DNA of 64,000 nucleotides from Streptomyces sp. CB02959 (GTDB taxonomy: Bacteria; Actinomycetota; Actinomycetes; Streptomycetales; Streptomycetaceae): contig NZ_NNBP01000012.1 in assembly GCF_002803155.1 (NCBI RefSeq), forward strand, positions 1-64,000, read 5' to 3'. The notes under the pieces were generated by a model. That model was not told the DNA's origin. It saw only the letters and a program-made list of their open reading frames with translations, and did not search any database. The first letter of the stretch is position 1; every line of letters starts with the position of its first letter. A program made the translations under genes and the position numbers. Positions 17,848 to 26,097 of the stretch are shown here, piece after piece.

Positions 17848-19077
17848 GTGCCGGCAATCAGTCAGCGGATGCATTTGGTGCTGCTCACCGCTTGGACCGT
17901 GCTGTGGTTCATGATCGTGGAACCGCACGGCGGCTTCTCCTGGCACTATCTCCGCGCAGGCGGCGAACTGATCTACCAGGGCGGCTCCGGTGACGGCACC
18001 GGCGGCCTCAACCTCTACGCGCACCACCCCGAGCTCCAGATGGGGCCGATCAGCTTCCTGACGGCCGGGCTGTTCAACCCGTTCCCGGAGGCCACCGGCC
18101 AGTTCCTCGCCGCGGCCCTGATGTCCGCGCTGGGCCTGGTCATCCTGGTGCTGGCGGGCCGCAGCGCGGCCCACCACTTCCTGGGCACCGGCACCAACCA
18201 CCAGCGGCTGCGGCAGCGGGTGCTGATAGCCGGGCTGGCCTTCATCCCCATGTGGATCGAGGTCGCGGTCCGCTTCGGGCACCTCGACGACGTCCTGGCG
18301 CTGTTCTTCACCGCCCTCGCGGTCCGCGCCGTCACCAGCGGCAACGCCGCCCTGACCGGGGCGTTCCTGGCGCTGGCGATGGACTCCAAGCCGACCGCGC
18401 TGGCCTTCGTCCCGCTGCTGCTGGCGCTCCCCCGGGACAGGTGGCTCAAGGCCGGCCTGTGGTGCGCGGGGCTGGTCGCCGTCGCCTGGCTGCCCTTCTT
18501 CCTCGGCGACGCCCAGTCCTTCGCCGCCGCCAAGTTCGCCATCCCCAACCAGCCGGCGTCCGCGCTGCGCTGGCTGGGCGCCGACGACCCCGAGACGCCC
18601 GGCTGGGTCCGTCCCGCGCAGTTCGGCCTCGGGCTGGTGCTGGGCGGGCTCGCGGTCTGGCGGGGCCGCTGGGCGGCGGTGGTGCTGCTCGGCGCCAACG
18701 CCCGGATCGTCCTGGACCCCAGCGTCTACACGTACTACACCGCGTCGGTGCTGCTCGGCACGCTCCTGTGGGACGTCATCGGGCAGCGCCGCCTGGTGCC
18801 CTGGTGGAGCTGGCTGGCGCTGCTCGTCCTCTACGGCAGTGTCTTCGCCGTCCCGGACGATTCGGCACGGGGCCTGATCCGGCTGGCGTTCGTGGCGGTC
18901 TCCACGGCGTACGTCCTGCTGTGGCCGGTCCGCGAGCGCGGCGACCGCGGTGGGCGGCGGGGACAGCGCAGGCCCCCCGCCCGTACGGACGAGGGGCCTG
19001 CGGAGGAGGCTGCGGGGCCCGGCGCGTGGCCGGCGCCGCCGACTACGCCGTGGGCAGGGCCGCCAGCTGCGCGGTGA
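17848..19077 (+). CDS. Polytopic membrane protein, possible GT87-like glycosyltransferase
   Basis: A 409-residue protein with about nine hydrophobic helices and a charged C-terminal tail of about 55 residues. Motifs between helices (HPELQMGPISF, RFGHLDDVLALFF, AMDSKPTALAFVPLL) recall the GT-C fold of DUF2029/GT87 polyprenol-linked mannosyltransferases, in which acidic residues in the first outer loop are catalytic, but I do not recognise the family firmly. The GTG at 17848 has CAGGAG about 10 bases upstream. The last 35 bases overlap the end of convergent valS. It is divergent from the second PBP, which may mean a shared cell-envelope role (inference). Confidence 0.75.
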   Translation: MPAISQRMHLVLLTAWTVLWFMIVEPHGGFSWHYLRAGGELIYQGGSGDGTGGLNLYAHHPELQMGPISFLTAGLFNPFPEATGQFLAAALMSALGLVILVLAGRSAAHHFLGTGTNHQRLRQRVLIAGLAFIPMWIEVAVRFGHLDDVLALFFTALAVRAVTSGNAALTGAFLALAMDSKPTALAFVPLLLALPRDRWLKAGLWCAGLVAVAWLPFFLGDAQSFAAAKFAIPNQPASALRWLGADDPETPGWVRPAQFGLGLVLGGLAVWRGRWAAVVLLGANARIVLDPSVYTYYTASVLLGTLLWDVIGQRRLVPWWSWLALLVLYGSVFAVPDDSARGLIRLAFVAVSTAYVLLWPVRERGDRGGRRGQRRPPARTDEGPAEEAAGPGAWPAPPTTPWAGPPAAR

Positions 19078-21664
19078 TCCGCTCGATGTCGGCCTCGGCG
19101 GCCGCCTTGCGGGTCCGGATCTTCTCCTTGACCTGCTCGGGGGCCTTGGCGAGGAACGCCTCGTTGCCGAGCTTGGCGGTGGTCTGCGCCAGCTCCTTCT
19201 CGGCCGCCGACAGGTCCTTCGTCAGCCGCTTGCGCTCCGCCTCGACGTCGATCGCACCGGACAGGTCCAGGGCGACCGTCGCGCCGGCGACGGGCAGCGA
19301 GGCGGTGGCGGTGAAGTCCTCGCCGGCCGGCTGAAGGCGCAGCAGCGAACGCATCGCGGACTCGTGCGGCGCCAGCGCCGTACCGGTCAGGTCCAGCTGC
19401 GCGGGGACCTTCTGGCCCGGCTGGAGGCCCTGGTCGGAGCGGAACCGGCGGACCTCGGTGACGATCTGCTGAACGGTCTCGATCTTCCGCTCGGCCGCCG
19501 CGTCCCGGAAGCCCGAGTCGGCGGGCCACTCGGCGATGACGACCGACTCACCGCCGGTCAGCGTCGTCCACAGCGTCTCGGTCACGAACGGCACGACCGG
19601 GTGCAGCAGCCGCAGGGTGACGTCCAGGACCTCGCCGAGCACCCGGCGGGAGGCGTCGGCGGCCGGGCCGCCCGCCATGAACGTCGTCTTGGACAGCTCC
19701 ACGTACCAGTCGAAGACCTCGTCCCAGGCGAAGTGGAAGAGGGTGTCCGACAGCTTGGCGAACTGGTAGTCGTCGTAGTACGCGTCGACCTCGGCGACGA
19801 CCGAGTTGAGCCGGGAGAGGATCCACCGGTCGGTCGCCGACAGCTCTTCCGCGGGCGGCAGTTCGCCCTCCACCGTCGCGCCGTTCATCAGCGCGAAGCG
19901 GGTGGCGTTCCAGATCTTGTTGGCGAAGTTGCGGGAGCCCTGGACCCAGTCCTCGCCGATCGGCACGTCGACGCCCGGGTTGGCGCCGCGGGCGAGGGTG
20001 AAGCGGACCGCGTCCGAGCCGTAGGTGTCCATCCAGTCCAGCGGGTTGACCGCGTTGCCGAAGGACTTGGACATCTTCTTGCCGAACTGGTCGCGGACCA
20101 TGCCGTGCAGCGCGATGGTGTGGAACGGCGGGGTGCCGTCCATCGCGTACAGCCCGAACATCATCATCCGGGCGACCCAGAAGAAGAGGATGTCGTAGCC
20201 GGTGACCAGGACGGAGTTCGGATAGAACTTCTCGACGCTCGGGGTCTGCTCGGGCCAGCCCAGCGTGGAGAACGGCCACAGGCCGGACGAGAACCACGTG
20301 TCGAGGACGTCGGTGTCCTGGTGCCAGCCCTCGCCGGTGGGCGCCTCGTCGTCGGGTCCGACGCAGACGACCTCGCCGTTCGGCCCGTACCAGACCGGGA
20401 TGCGGTGGCCCCACCACAGCTGCCGCGAGATGCACCAGTCGTGGAGGTTGTCGACCCAGCCGAAGTACCGGGACTCCATCTCCTTGGGGTGGATCGCGAC
20501 CTTGCCGTCGCGGACCGCGTCACCGGCGGCCTTGGCCAGCGGGCCGACCTTGACCCACCACTGCATCGACAGGCGCGGCTCGATGGTGGTCTTGCACCGC
20601 GAGCAGTGCCCGACGGAGTGGGTGTACGGGCGCTTCTCGGCGACGATCCGGCCCTCGGCGCGCAGTGCGCCGACGATCGCCGAACGGGCCTCGAAGCGGT
20701 CCAGCCCCTGGAACGGGCCGTGCGCGGTGATCACGCCGCGCTCGTCGAGGACGGCCAGGTTCGCCAGCCCGTGGCGGCGGCCGATCTCGAAGTCGTTCGG
20801 GTCGTGCGCCGGGGTGACCTTGACCGCACCCGTGCCGAACTCCGGGTCGACGTGCTCGTCCGCGACGACCGGGATCCGGCGGCCGGTCAGCGGCAGCTCG
20901 ATCTCGGTGCCGACGAGGTGGGCGTACCGCTCGTCCTCGGGGTGGACGGCGACGGCGGTGTCGCCGAGCATCGTCTCCGCGCGGGTGGTGGCGACGACGA
21001 TCGAGGAGTCCCCCTCGCCGTAGCGGATCGAGACCAGCTCGCCGTCGTCGTCCTGGTACTCCACCTCGATGTCGGAGATGGCGGTCAGGCAGCGCGGGCA
21101 CCAGTTGATGATGCGCTCGGCGCGGTAGATCAGCTCGTCGTCGTAGAGCCGCTTGAAGATCGTCTGGACGGCCTTGGAGAGGCCCTCGTCCATCGTGAAG
21201 CGCTCACGGGACCAGGCGACGCCGTCGCCCAGCCGCCGCATCTGCCCGGAGATCTGGCCGCCGGACTCGCCCTTCCACTGCCAGACGCGCTCGACGAACG
21301 CCTCGCGCCCCAGGTCGTGCCGCGACACGCCCTCCTTGGCGAGTTCGCGCTCGACGACGTTCTGGGTGGCGATGCCCGCGTGGTCCATGCCCGGCTGCCA
21401 GAGCGTCTCGAACCCCTGCATCCGCTTGCGGCGGGTGAGGGCGTCGATCAGCGTGTGCTCGAAGGCGTGGCCCAGGTGCAGCGAGCCGGTGACGTTCGGC
21501 GGGGGGATGACGACGGTGTACGGCGGCTTCTCGCTCTTCTCGTCCGCCTCGAAGTAGCCCCGCTCTACCCAGCGCTCGTACAGCGGCCCCTCTACATCGG
21601 CCGGCGTGTACTGAGTCGGCAGTTCGGGGACGCTGTTCTTGGGCTGCTGAGTGTTCTCGGTCAC
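19043..21664 (-). CDS. valS: Valyl-tRNA synthetase
   Basis: A class I aminoacyl-tRNA synthetase of 873 residues. The HIGH box appears as H63-L-G-H66 (TGSLHLGHAFEH) and the second ATP motif as KKMSKSFGNAV. The editing domain (VVATTRAETMLGDTAVAV) and the C-terminal coiled-coil tRNA arm (DVEAERKRLTKDLSAAEKEL) are present. The GTG at 21662-21664 (VTENTQQ) is chosen by the usual Streptomyces N-terminus. The frame stays open much further upstream. It is monocistronic, with a convergent membrane protein gene overlapping its 3' end. Confidence 0.96.
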   Translation of the reverse strand: MTENTQQPKNSVPELPTQYTPADVEGPLYERWVERGYFEADEKSEKPPYTVVIPPPNVTGSLHLGHAFEHTLIDALTRRKRMQGFETLWQPGMDHAGIATQNVVERELAKEGVSRHDLGREAFVERVWQWKGESGGQISGQMRRLGDGVAWSRERFTMDEGLSKAVQTIFKRLYDDELIYRAERIINWCPRCLTAISDIEVEYQDDDGELVSIRYGEGDSSIVVATTRAETMLGDTAVAVHPEDERYAHLVGTEIELPLTGRRIPVVADEHVDPEFGTGAVKVTPAHDPNDFEIGRRHGLANLAVLDERGVITAHGPFQGLDRFEARSAIVGALRAEGRIVAEKRPYTHSVGHCSRCKTTIEPRLSMQWWVKVGPLAKAAGDAVRDGKVAIHPKEMESRYFGWVDNLHDWCISRQLWWGHRIPVWYGPNGEVVCVGPDDEAPTGEGWHQDTDVLDTWFSSGLWPFSTLGWPEQTPSVEKFYPNSVLVTGYDILFFWVARMMMFGLYAMDGTPPFHTIALHGMVRDQFGKKMSKSFGNAVNPLDWMDTYGSDAVRFTLARGANPGVDVPIGEDWVQGSRNFANKIWNATRFALMNGATVEGELPPAEELSATDRWILSRLNSVVAEVDAYYDDYQFAKLSDTLFHFAWDEVFDWYVELSKTTFMAGGPAADASRRVLGEVLDVTLRLLHPVVPFVTETLWTTLTGGESVVIAEWPADSGFRDAAAERKIETVQQIVTEVRRFRSDQGLQPGQKVPAQLDLTGTALAPHESAMRSLLRLQPAGEDFTATASLPVAGATVALDLSGAIDVEAERKRLTKDLSAAEKELAQTTAKLGNEAFLAKAPEQVKEKIRTRKAAAEADIERITAQLAALPTA

Positions 21665-21826
21665 GACGGACAGTGTACGGGCGCCCATGTAGCAGCTTCG
21701 AATCGGTTTCGCCCCCGGGGCACCGGCTGTCAGCGGCGTCATACAGGATGTCGGAAGCGCATCGACACGCGCTCGGATGTCACCCGCGGCATCCCGGCGT
21801 CCAGCAGTCACGAGGGGAACCGCTCC

Positions 21827-22780
21827 ATGAGCTACAACCAGCCGCCTCCGGGTCCGTACGGGCAGCAGCCCCAGCAGCCGGGCCCGTACGGCCAGCCGCA
21901 GCCGCCCGCCCCGCAGCCCGGCTACGGCTACCCGCAGCAGGGCGGCCAGGTGCCTCCCCAGCAGGGCTACGGCTACCCGCAGCAGGCCCCGCAGCAGCAA
22001 TTCCCGCAGCAGGCCCCGCCGCCCTACGGCCAGCCGCAGCAGCCCAACTACGGCCAGCAGCCCCCCTTCGGCGGCCAGCAGACGCCCTACGGGATGATCC
22101 CGCAGGAGCCGGAGTCCGGCGGCGGCAACGGCAAGAAGATCGGCCTGATCATCGGCGCGGTCGTGGTGGTCGCGGCGATCGGCGCCGGCGCGTACTTCGC
22201 CTTCGGCTCCGGCAGCAAGGTCAAGCCGTACACCATCGCGCTGCCGGACAAGCTGCTGAGCGGGCAGTTCGAGAAGGTCCAGACCCCTGGCGGCGCCGGC
22301 GGTGCCGAGGACTTCTCCAACGACAAGGACGCCAAGGCCCTCGGCATCTCCAGCGCCAAGGGCGTCGCCGGTACGTACCAGGACGCCTCCGGGCTGCGGA
22401 TGTCCGTGAACGGCGTCTACGGGAACGTCGCCGACCCGCAGGGTGCCGTGACCCAGGGGTTCGCCAAGTACAACGAAGGCGTCAAGGAGGGCTCCAAGGG
22501 CTCCAAGATCGAGGAAGTCACCCCGGTCACCGAGTACTCGCCCAGCGACTTCGACGGCGACGTCATGAAGTGCGAGACCCAGAAGATCACTTTCTCGCAG
22601 GGCGGGATCACCGTGCCCGTCACCGCCTCGATCTGCATGTGGGGCGACAACAGCGCCCTCGGCATCGTCTCGATGGTCGCCAAGCCCAGCGCGAGCGGCG
22701 GCTCCGCCACCACGCCGAGCGCCAAGGACCTGGCGGAGAAGGCCGCCAAGGTCCGCAACGAGGTCCGCAAGGAGAAGTAG
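21827..22780 (+). CDS. Membrane-anchored protein with Pro/Gln/Gly/Tyr-rich N-terminus
   Basis: A 317-residue protein. Residues 1-100 are low-complexity Pro, Gln, Gly, Tyr repeats (GYGYPQQ, GPYGQPQ). One membrane helix follows (about 103-126, IGLIIGAVVVVAAIGAGAYF), then an outer domain of about 190 residues with two cysteines (MKCETQ, ASICMW) that could pair. This architecture is common in Streptomyces for proteins of unknown function. The ATG at 21827 has GAGGGG about 9 bases upstream. It is divergent from valS and convergent with clpX. I do not recognise a specific function. Confidence 0.85.
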   Translation: MSYNQPPPGPYGQQPQQPGPYGQPQPPAPQPGYGYPQQGGQVPPQQGYGYPQQAPQQQFPQQAPPPYGQPQQPNYGQQPPFGGQQTPYGMIPQEPESGGGNGKKIGLIIGAVVVVAAIGAGAYFAFGSGSKVKPYTIALPDKLLSGQFEKVQTPGGAGGAEDFSNDKDAKALGISSAKGVAGTYQDASGLRMSVNGVYGNVADPQGAVTQGFAKYNEGVKEGSKGSKIEEVTPVTEYSPSDFDGDVMKCETQKITFSQGGITVPVTASICMWGDNSALGIVSMVAKPSASGGSATTPSAKDLAEKAAKVRNEVRKEK

Positions 22781-22967
22781 CGGCACCCCGGCACCCGAAG
22801 GCGCAGGCGCTCGACAAGGATCCTTCCCGGAGCGCCTTTCGTCTGCCCGTGGCGCGCCCTTCGGCGAACTGACGCCCCGCCACCGCCCGTTGACCGGGCC
22901 GAGGGAGTCGCCGCGCACCGAGCAGTACGCTGCCCGGCCGCGACGGCACACCGGGCCCCACCACCAA

Positions 22968-23007
22968 CGGAACCGCCCGGCAGCGGAGTTGCTGCCGGGC
23001 GGTTCCG
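22968..23007. terminator. Bidirectional terminator before clpX 3' end
   Basis: A perfect 17-bp stem (22968-22984 with 22991-23007) and 6-base loop lie between the convergent Pro/Gln-rich membrane protein gene and clpX, 19 bases from the clpX stop. Confidence 0.85.
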
Positions 23008-23025
23008 TCGGAAGACCGTGAGCGG

Positions 23026-24309
23026 CTACGCGCTCTTCTCCTGGGGTTCGCCCGAGTCGCCGCGGGTGCGCGGGACCAGGGTCGGGTTGACGTTGGAGTG
23101 GACCACGTCCGCGGTGATCACGACACGCGCGACGTCCTTGCGGGACGGGATCTCGTACATCACCGCCTGGAGGACCTCCTCCATGATGGCGCGCAGGCCG
23201 CGGGCGCCGGTGCCGCGGAGGATCGCCTGGTCGGCGATGGCCTCCAGGGCCGGGCGGTCGAAGTCCAGCTCCACGCCGTCGAGTTCGAAGAGCCGCTGGT
23301 ACTGCTTGACCAGGGCGTTGCGCGGCTCGACCAGGATCTGGAGGAGCGCCTCGCGGTCGAGGTTGTGGACCGAGGTGAGGACGGGGAGGCGGCCGATGAA
23401 CTCCGGGATCATCCCGAACTTCACCAGGTCCTCCGGCATCACGTCCTGGAGCTGGTCCTTGGACTCGATCTCGCGCTTGGAGCGGATCGTGGCGCCGAAG
23501 CCGATGCCCTTGGCGCCGGAGCGGGCCTCGATGATCTTCTCCAGGCCGGCGAAGGCACCGCCGACGATGAACAGCACGTTGGTGGTGTCGATCTGGATGA
23601 ATTCCTGGTGCGGGTGCTTGCGGCCGCCCTGCGGCGGGACCGAGGCGGTGGTGCCCTCCAGGATCTTCAGCAGCGCCTGCTGGACGCCCTCACCGGAGAC
23701 GTCCCGGGTGATCGACGGGTTTTCGCTCTTCCGGGCGACCTTGTCGATCTCGTCGATGTAGATGATCCCGGTCTCGGCCTTCTTGATGTCGAAGTCCGCG
23801 GCCTGGATCAGCTTGAGGAGGATGTTCTCGACGTCCTCACCGACATAGCCGGCCTCGGTCAGCGCCGTCGCATCGGCAAAGGCGAAGGGGACGTTGAGCA
23901 TCCGGGCGAGGGTCTGCGCGAGCAGCGTCTTGCCGGAGCCGGTGGGGCCGAGCAGCAGGATGTTGGACTTGGCCAACTCGATGCCCTCGTCGCCGCGGCC
24001 CGGGCCGTTCTCGCCCGCCTGGACGCGCTTGTAGTGGTTGTACACGGCCACGGAGAGCGCCTTCTTGGCGGGCTCCTGGCCGACGACGTAGCCGTTGAGG
24101 AACTCGCAGATCTCGCGGGGCTTGGGGAGTTCCTCCCAGCGCACCTCGGAGGTCTCGGCGAGCTCTTCCTCGATGATCTCGTTGCAGAGATCGATGCACT
24201 CGTCGCAGATGTACACACCAGGTCCCGCGATGAGCTTCTTCACCTGCTTCTGGCTCTTTCCGCAGAACGAGCACTTGAGCAGGTCGCCGCCGTCACCGAT
24301 GCGTGCCAC
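23026..24309 (-). CDS. clpX: ATP-dependent Clp protease ATPase subunit ClpX
   Basis: A 427-residue AAA+ unfoldase. The N-terminal zinc-binding domain has C13-x2-C16 and C35-x2-C38. The Walker A is LLGPTGSGKTLLAQ, the Walker B is IIYIDEIDKVA, and the IGF-type ClpP-docking loop and the pore loop GYVG are in place. It feeds substrates to the ClpP1P2 barrel encoded upstream. It starts at the ATG at 24307-24309. It is separated from clpP2 by a strong hairpin, so it probably has its own promoter. Confidence 0.97.
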   Translation of the reverse strand: MARIGDGGDLLKCSFCGKSQKQVKKLIAGPGVYICDECIDLCNEIIEEELAETSEVRWEELPKPREICEFLNGYVVGQEPAKKALSVAVYNHYKRVQAGENGPGRGDEGIELAKSNILLLGPTGSGKTLLAQTLARMLNVPFAFADATALTEAGYVGEDVENILLKLIQAADFDIKKAETGIIYIDEIDKVARKSENPSITRDVSGEGVQQALLKILEGTTASVPPQGGRKHPHQEFIQIDTTNVLFIVGGAFAGLEKIIEARSGAKGIGFGATIRSKREIESKDQLQDVMPEDLVKFGMIPEFIGRLPVLTSVHNLDREALLQILVEPRNALVKQYQRLFELDGVELDFDRPALEAIADQAILRGTGARGLRAIMEEVLQAVMYEIPSRKDVARVVITADVVHSNVNPTLVPRTRGDSGEPQEKSA

Positions 24310-24400
24310 GAGGTGAATCCCCTTCGCCTGGGATCCGCATTGCTCCGCGGACCCGGGTGCTTGCCTATCGACGGTACCTTGCCGGGCCCCCCGTACGGGC

Positions 24401-24438
24401 CCCCCTTGGACCGACTCGGTTCACTCGGTCCAAGGGGG
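24401..24438 (-). terminator. Terminator downstream of clpP2
   Basis: Perfect 14-bp stem (24401-24414 with 24425-24438), ten-base loop, 33 bases beyond the clpP2 stop and upstream of clpX. Confidence 0.75.
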
Positions 24439-24470
24439 CAACACTCCGGCGCAATTCGCGAAGATCGCGA

Positions 24471-25145
24471 TCAGACCGAGACGGAGCTCTTCCGCGTCGA
24501 GACGATCTGGTCGACCAGACCGTACGCCAGGGACTCCTCGGCGGTCAGGATCTTGTCACGCTCGATGTCCTCGCGGATCTTCTCGATCGGCGTGGACGAG
24601 TGCTTGGCCAGCATCTCCTCCAGCTGCGTGCGCATCCGCTGGATCTCGCGGGCGGCGATCTCCAGGTCGGAGACCTGGCCGCGGCCGGTCTCGCTGAAGG
24701 GCTGGTGGATCAGGACCCGGGCGTTGGGAAGCGCCATGCGCTTGCCCGGGGTGCCGGCAGCCAGCAGCACGGCCGCGGCGGAGGCCGCCTGGCCCATGCA
24801 GACCGTCTGGATGTCGGGCTTGACGAACTGCATCGTGTCGTAGATCGCCGTCAGCGCCGTGAAGGAGCCACCGGGGCTGTTGATGTAGACCGAGATGTCG
24901 CGGTCCGGGTCCATCGACTCCAGGCACAGCAGCTGCGCCATGACGTCGTTGGCGGAGGCGTCGTCGATCTGCACCCCGAGGAAGATCACCCGCTCCTCGA
25001 AGAGCTTCGCGTACGGGTCGTACTCGCGCACACCCTGCGAAGTGCGCTCGACGAAGCGCGGAACGATGTAGCGGGACTCCGCGGACATGCCGGAGAACTC
25101 GGCCTGCGGGCGCTCGTAGATACCGCTTCCGGGGAAGTTGTTCAT
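24471..25145 (-). CDS. clpP2: ClpP2 proteolytic subunit
   Basis: A 224-residue serine protease subunit of the mixed ClpP1P2 complex. The active-site serine is S122 in CMGQAASAAAVLL, the histidine is H147 in VLIHQPFS, and the aspartate is near residue 196 in EDIERD. The ATG at 25143-25145 (MNNFPGSG) is my choice. A GTG three codons upstream is equally open, and an AGGA lies a little far from the one and too close to the other, so the start is uncertain. It is 65 bases downstream of clpP1 and clearly in the same operon. Confidence 0.95.
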   Translation of the reverse strand: MNNFPGSGIYERPQAEFSGMSAESRYIVPRFVERTSQGVREYDPYAKLFEERVIFLGVQIDDASANDVMAQLLCLESMDPDRDISVYINSPGGSFTALTAIYDTMQFVKPDIQTVCMGQAASAAAVLLAAGTPGKRMALPNARVLIHQPFSETGRGQVSDLEIAAREIQRMRTQLEEMLAKHSSTPIEKIREDIERDKILTAEESLAYGLVDQIVSTRKSSVSV

Positions 25146-25210
25146 CTGGAGGTTCACCGTCCTGGTGGCGAAATGGGGCTGGGGGTCGACTGCGGGACGT
25201 GGGCCGGGGC

Positions 25211-25825
25211 TCAGGCCCCGGTGCCGCCCCCGCCCGGAACGCCGGCGGCGGAGGGCATGACGTCGTCGATGAGGCCGTACGCCTTGGCCTCCTCGGCGCC
25301 GAACCAGCGGTCGCGGTCGGCGTCCTTGGTCCACTGCTCCAGCGTCTGGCCGGTGTGCATGGCGGAGAGCTCACCCAGACGCTTCTTCGTGCGCAGCAGC
25401 TGCTCGGCGTGGATCTTGATGTCCGAGGCCGAGCCGGCCAGGCCCGCGGACGGCTGGTGGATGAGGATCTCCGCGTTCGGCAGCGCGAAGCGCTTGCCCG
25501 GGGTGCCGGCGCTCAGCAGGAACTGGCCCATCGAGGCGGCGAGGCCCATGGCGATGGTGACCACGTCGTTCTTGATGTACTGCATGGTGTCGTAGATCGC
25601 CATGCCCGCCGTGACCGAGCCACCCGGAGAGTTGATGTAGAGGTAGATGTCCTTGTCCGGATCAGCGGCCAGGAGAAGCAGCTGCGCCGTGATCTTGTTG
25701 GCGATGTCGTCGTCGACCGGCTGGCCGAGGAAGATGATCCGCTCGCCGAGCAGCCGGTTGTAGACCTGGTCGCCGAGGCCACCGAAGGTCGGCTCAGCGG
25801 CGGCGGAAGGCATCGGGATCGTCAC
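25211..25825 (-). CDS. clpP1: ClpP1 proteolytic subunit
   Basis: A 204-residue ClpP subunit. Catalytic S98 lies in MGLAASMGQFLL, H123 in ILIHQPSA, and an Asp near residue 172 in KDADRDRW. The C-terminus ends in a Gly-rich tail that may take part in docking. The start is the GTG at 25823-25825. In Streptomyces the clpP1-clpP2 operon is activated by ClgR and degrades regulators including its own activator. A ClgR-like sequence lies about 170 bases upstream. Confidence 0.95.
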   Translation of the reverse strand: MTIPMPSAAAEPTFGGLGDQVYNRLLGERIIFLGQPVDDDIANKITAQLLLLAADPDKDIYLYINSPGGSVTAGMAIYDTMQYIKNDVVTIAMGLAASMGQFLLSAGTPGKRFALPNAEILIHQPSAGLAGSASDIKIHAEQLLRTKKRLGELSAMHTGQTLEQWTKDADRDRWFGAEEAKAYGLIDDVMPSAAGVPGGGGTGA

Positions 25826-25992
25826 GTGTCCACCTGCTCGTTGTCGGACGGCCAGGGGCCGTCTCAGCGTCGTCTTCAGGGGCCGGGGACCGCGCCGTGT
25901 GGTGCGCCCGGCGCACTTACAGCGACTCCCCTGCCCTCGTATCTACGGACCCTAACGCGCAGGTCGGACAACGCCATCCCAGACCGAGAACT

Positions 25993-26009
25993 GTTCGCTG
26001 TGAGCGCAG
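25993..26009. promoter_or_regulatory. ClgR-like operator upstream of clpP1
   Basis: GTTCGC, five bases, then GCGCAG. The left half is a full match to the reported ClgR half-site GTTCGC, and the right half matches GCGAAC at four of six positions. Its place between the tig terminator and clpP1 is right for the clpP1P2 promoter. The promoter hexamers were not resolved. Confidence 0.5.
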
Positions 26010-26029
26010 GCTCACGGACCGGGACGACA

Positions 26030-26069
26030 CACGGGCCCGAACACGCGGACGTGCGCGTTCGGGCCCGTG
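26030..26069 (-). terminator. Terminator downstream of tig
   Basis: A 13-bp perfect stem (26030-26042 with 26057-26069) starts 29 bases past the tig stop codon. Confidence 0.75.
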
Positions 26070-26097
26070 ATCAGTCGGTCAGCGGTGCGACCGGGGC

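Noticed and set aside
18950..22780. Plus-strand open frame of 1276 codons across valS
   Set aside because: It is antisense to valS. Only the part from the ATG at 21827 is supported by a ribosome site and a protein-like composition.
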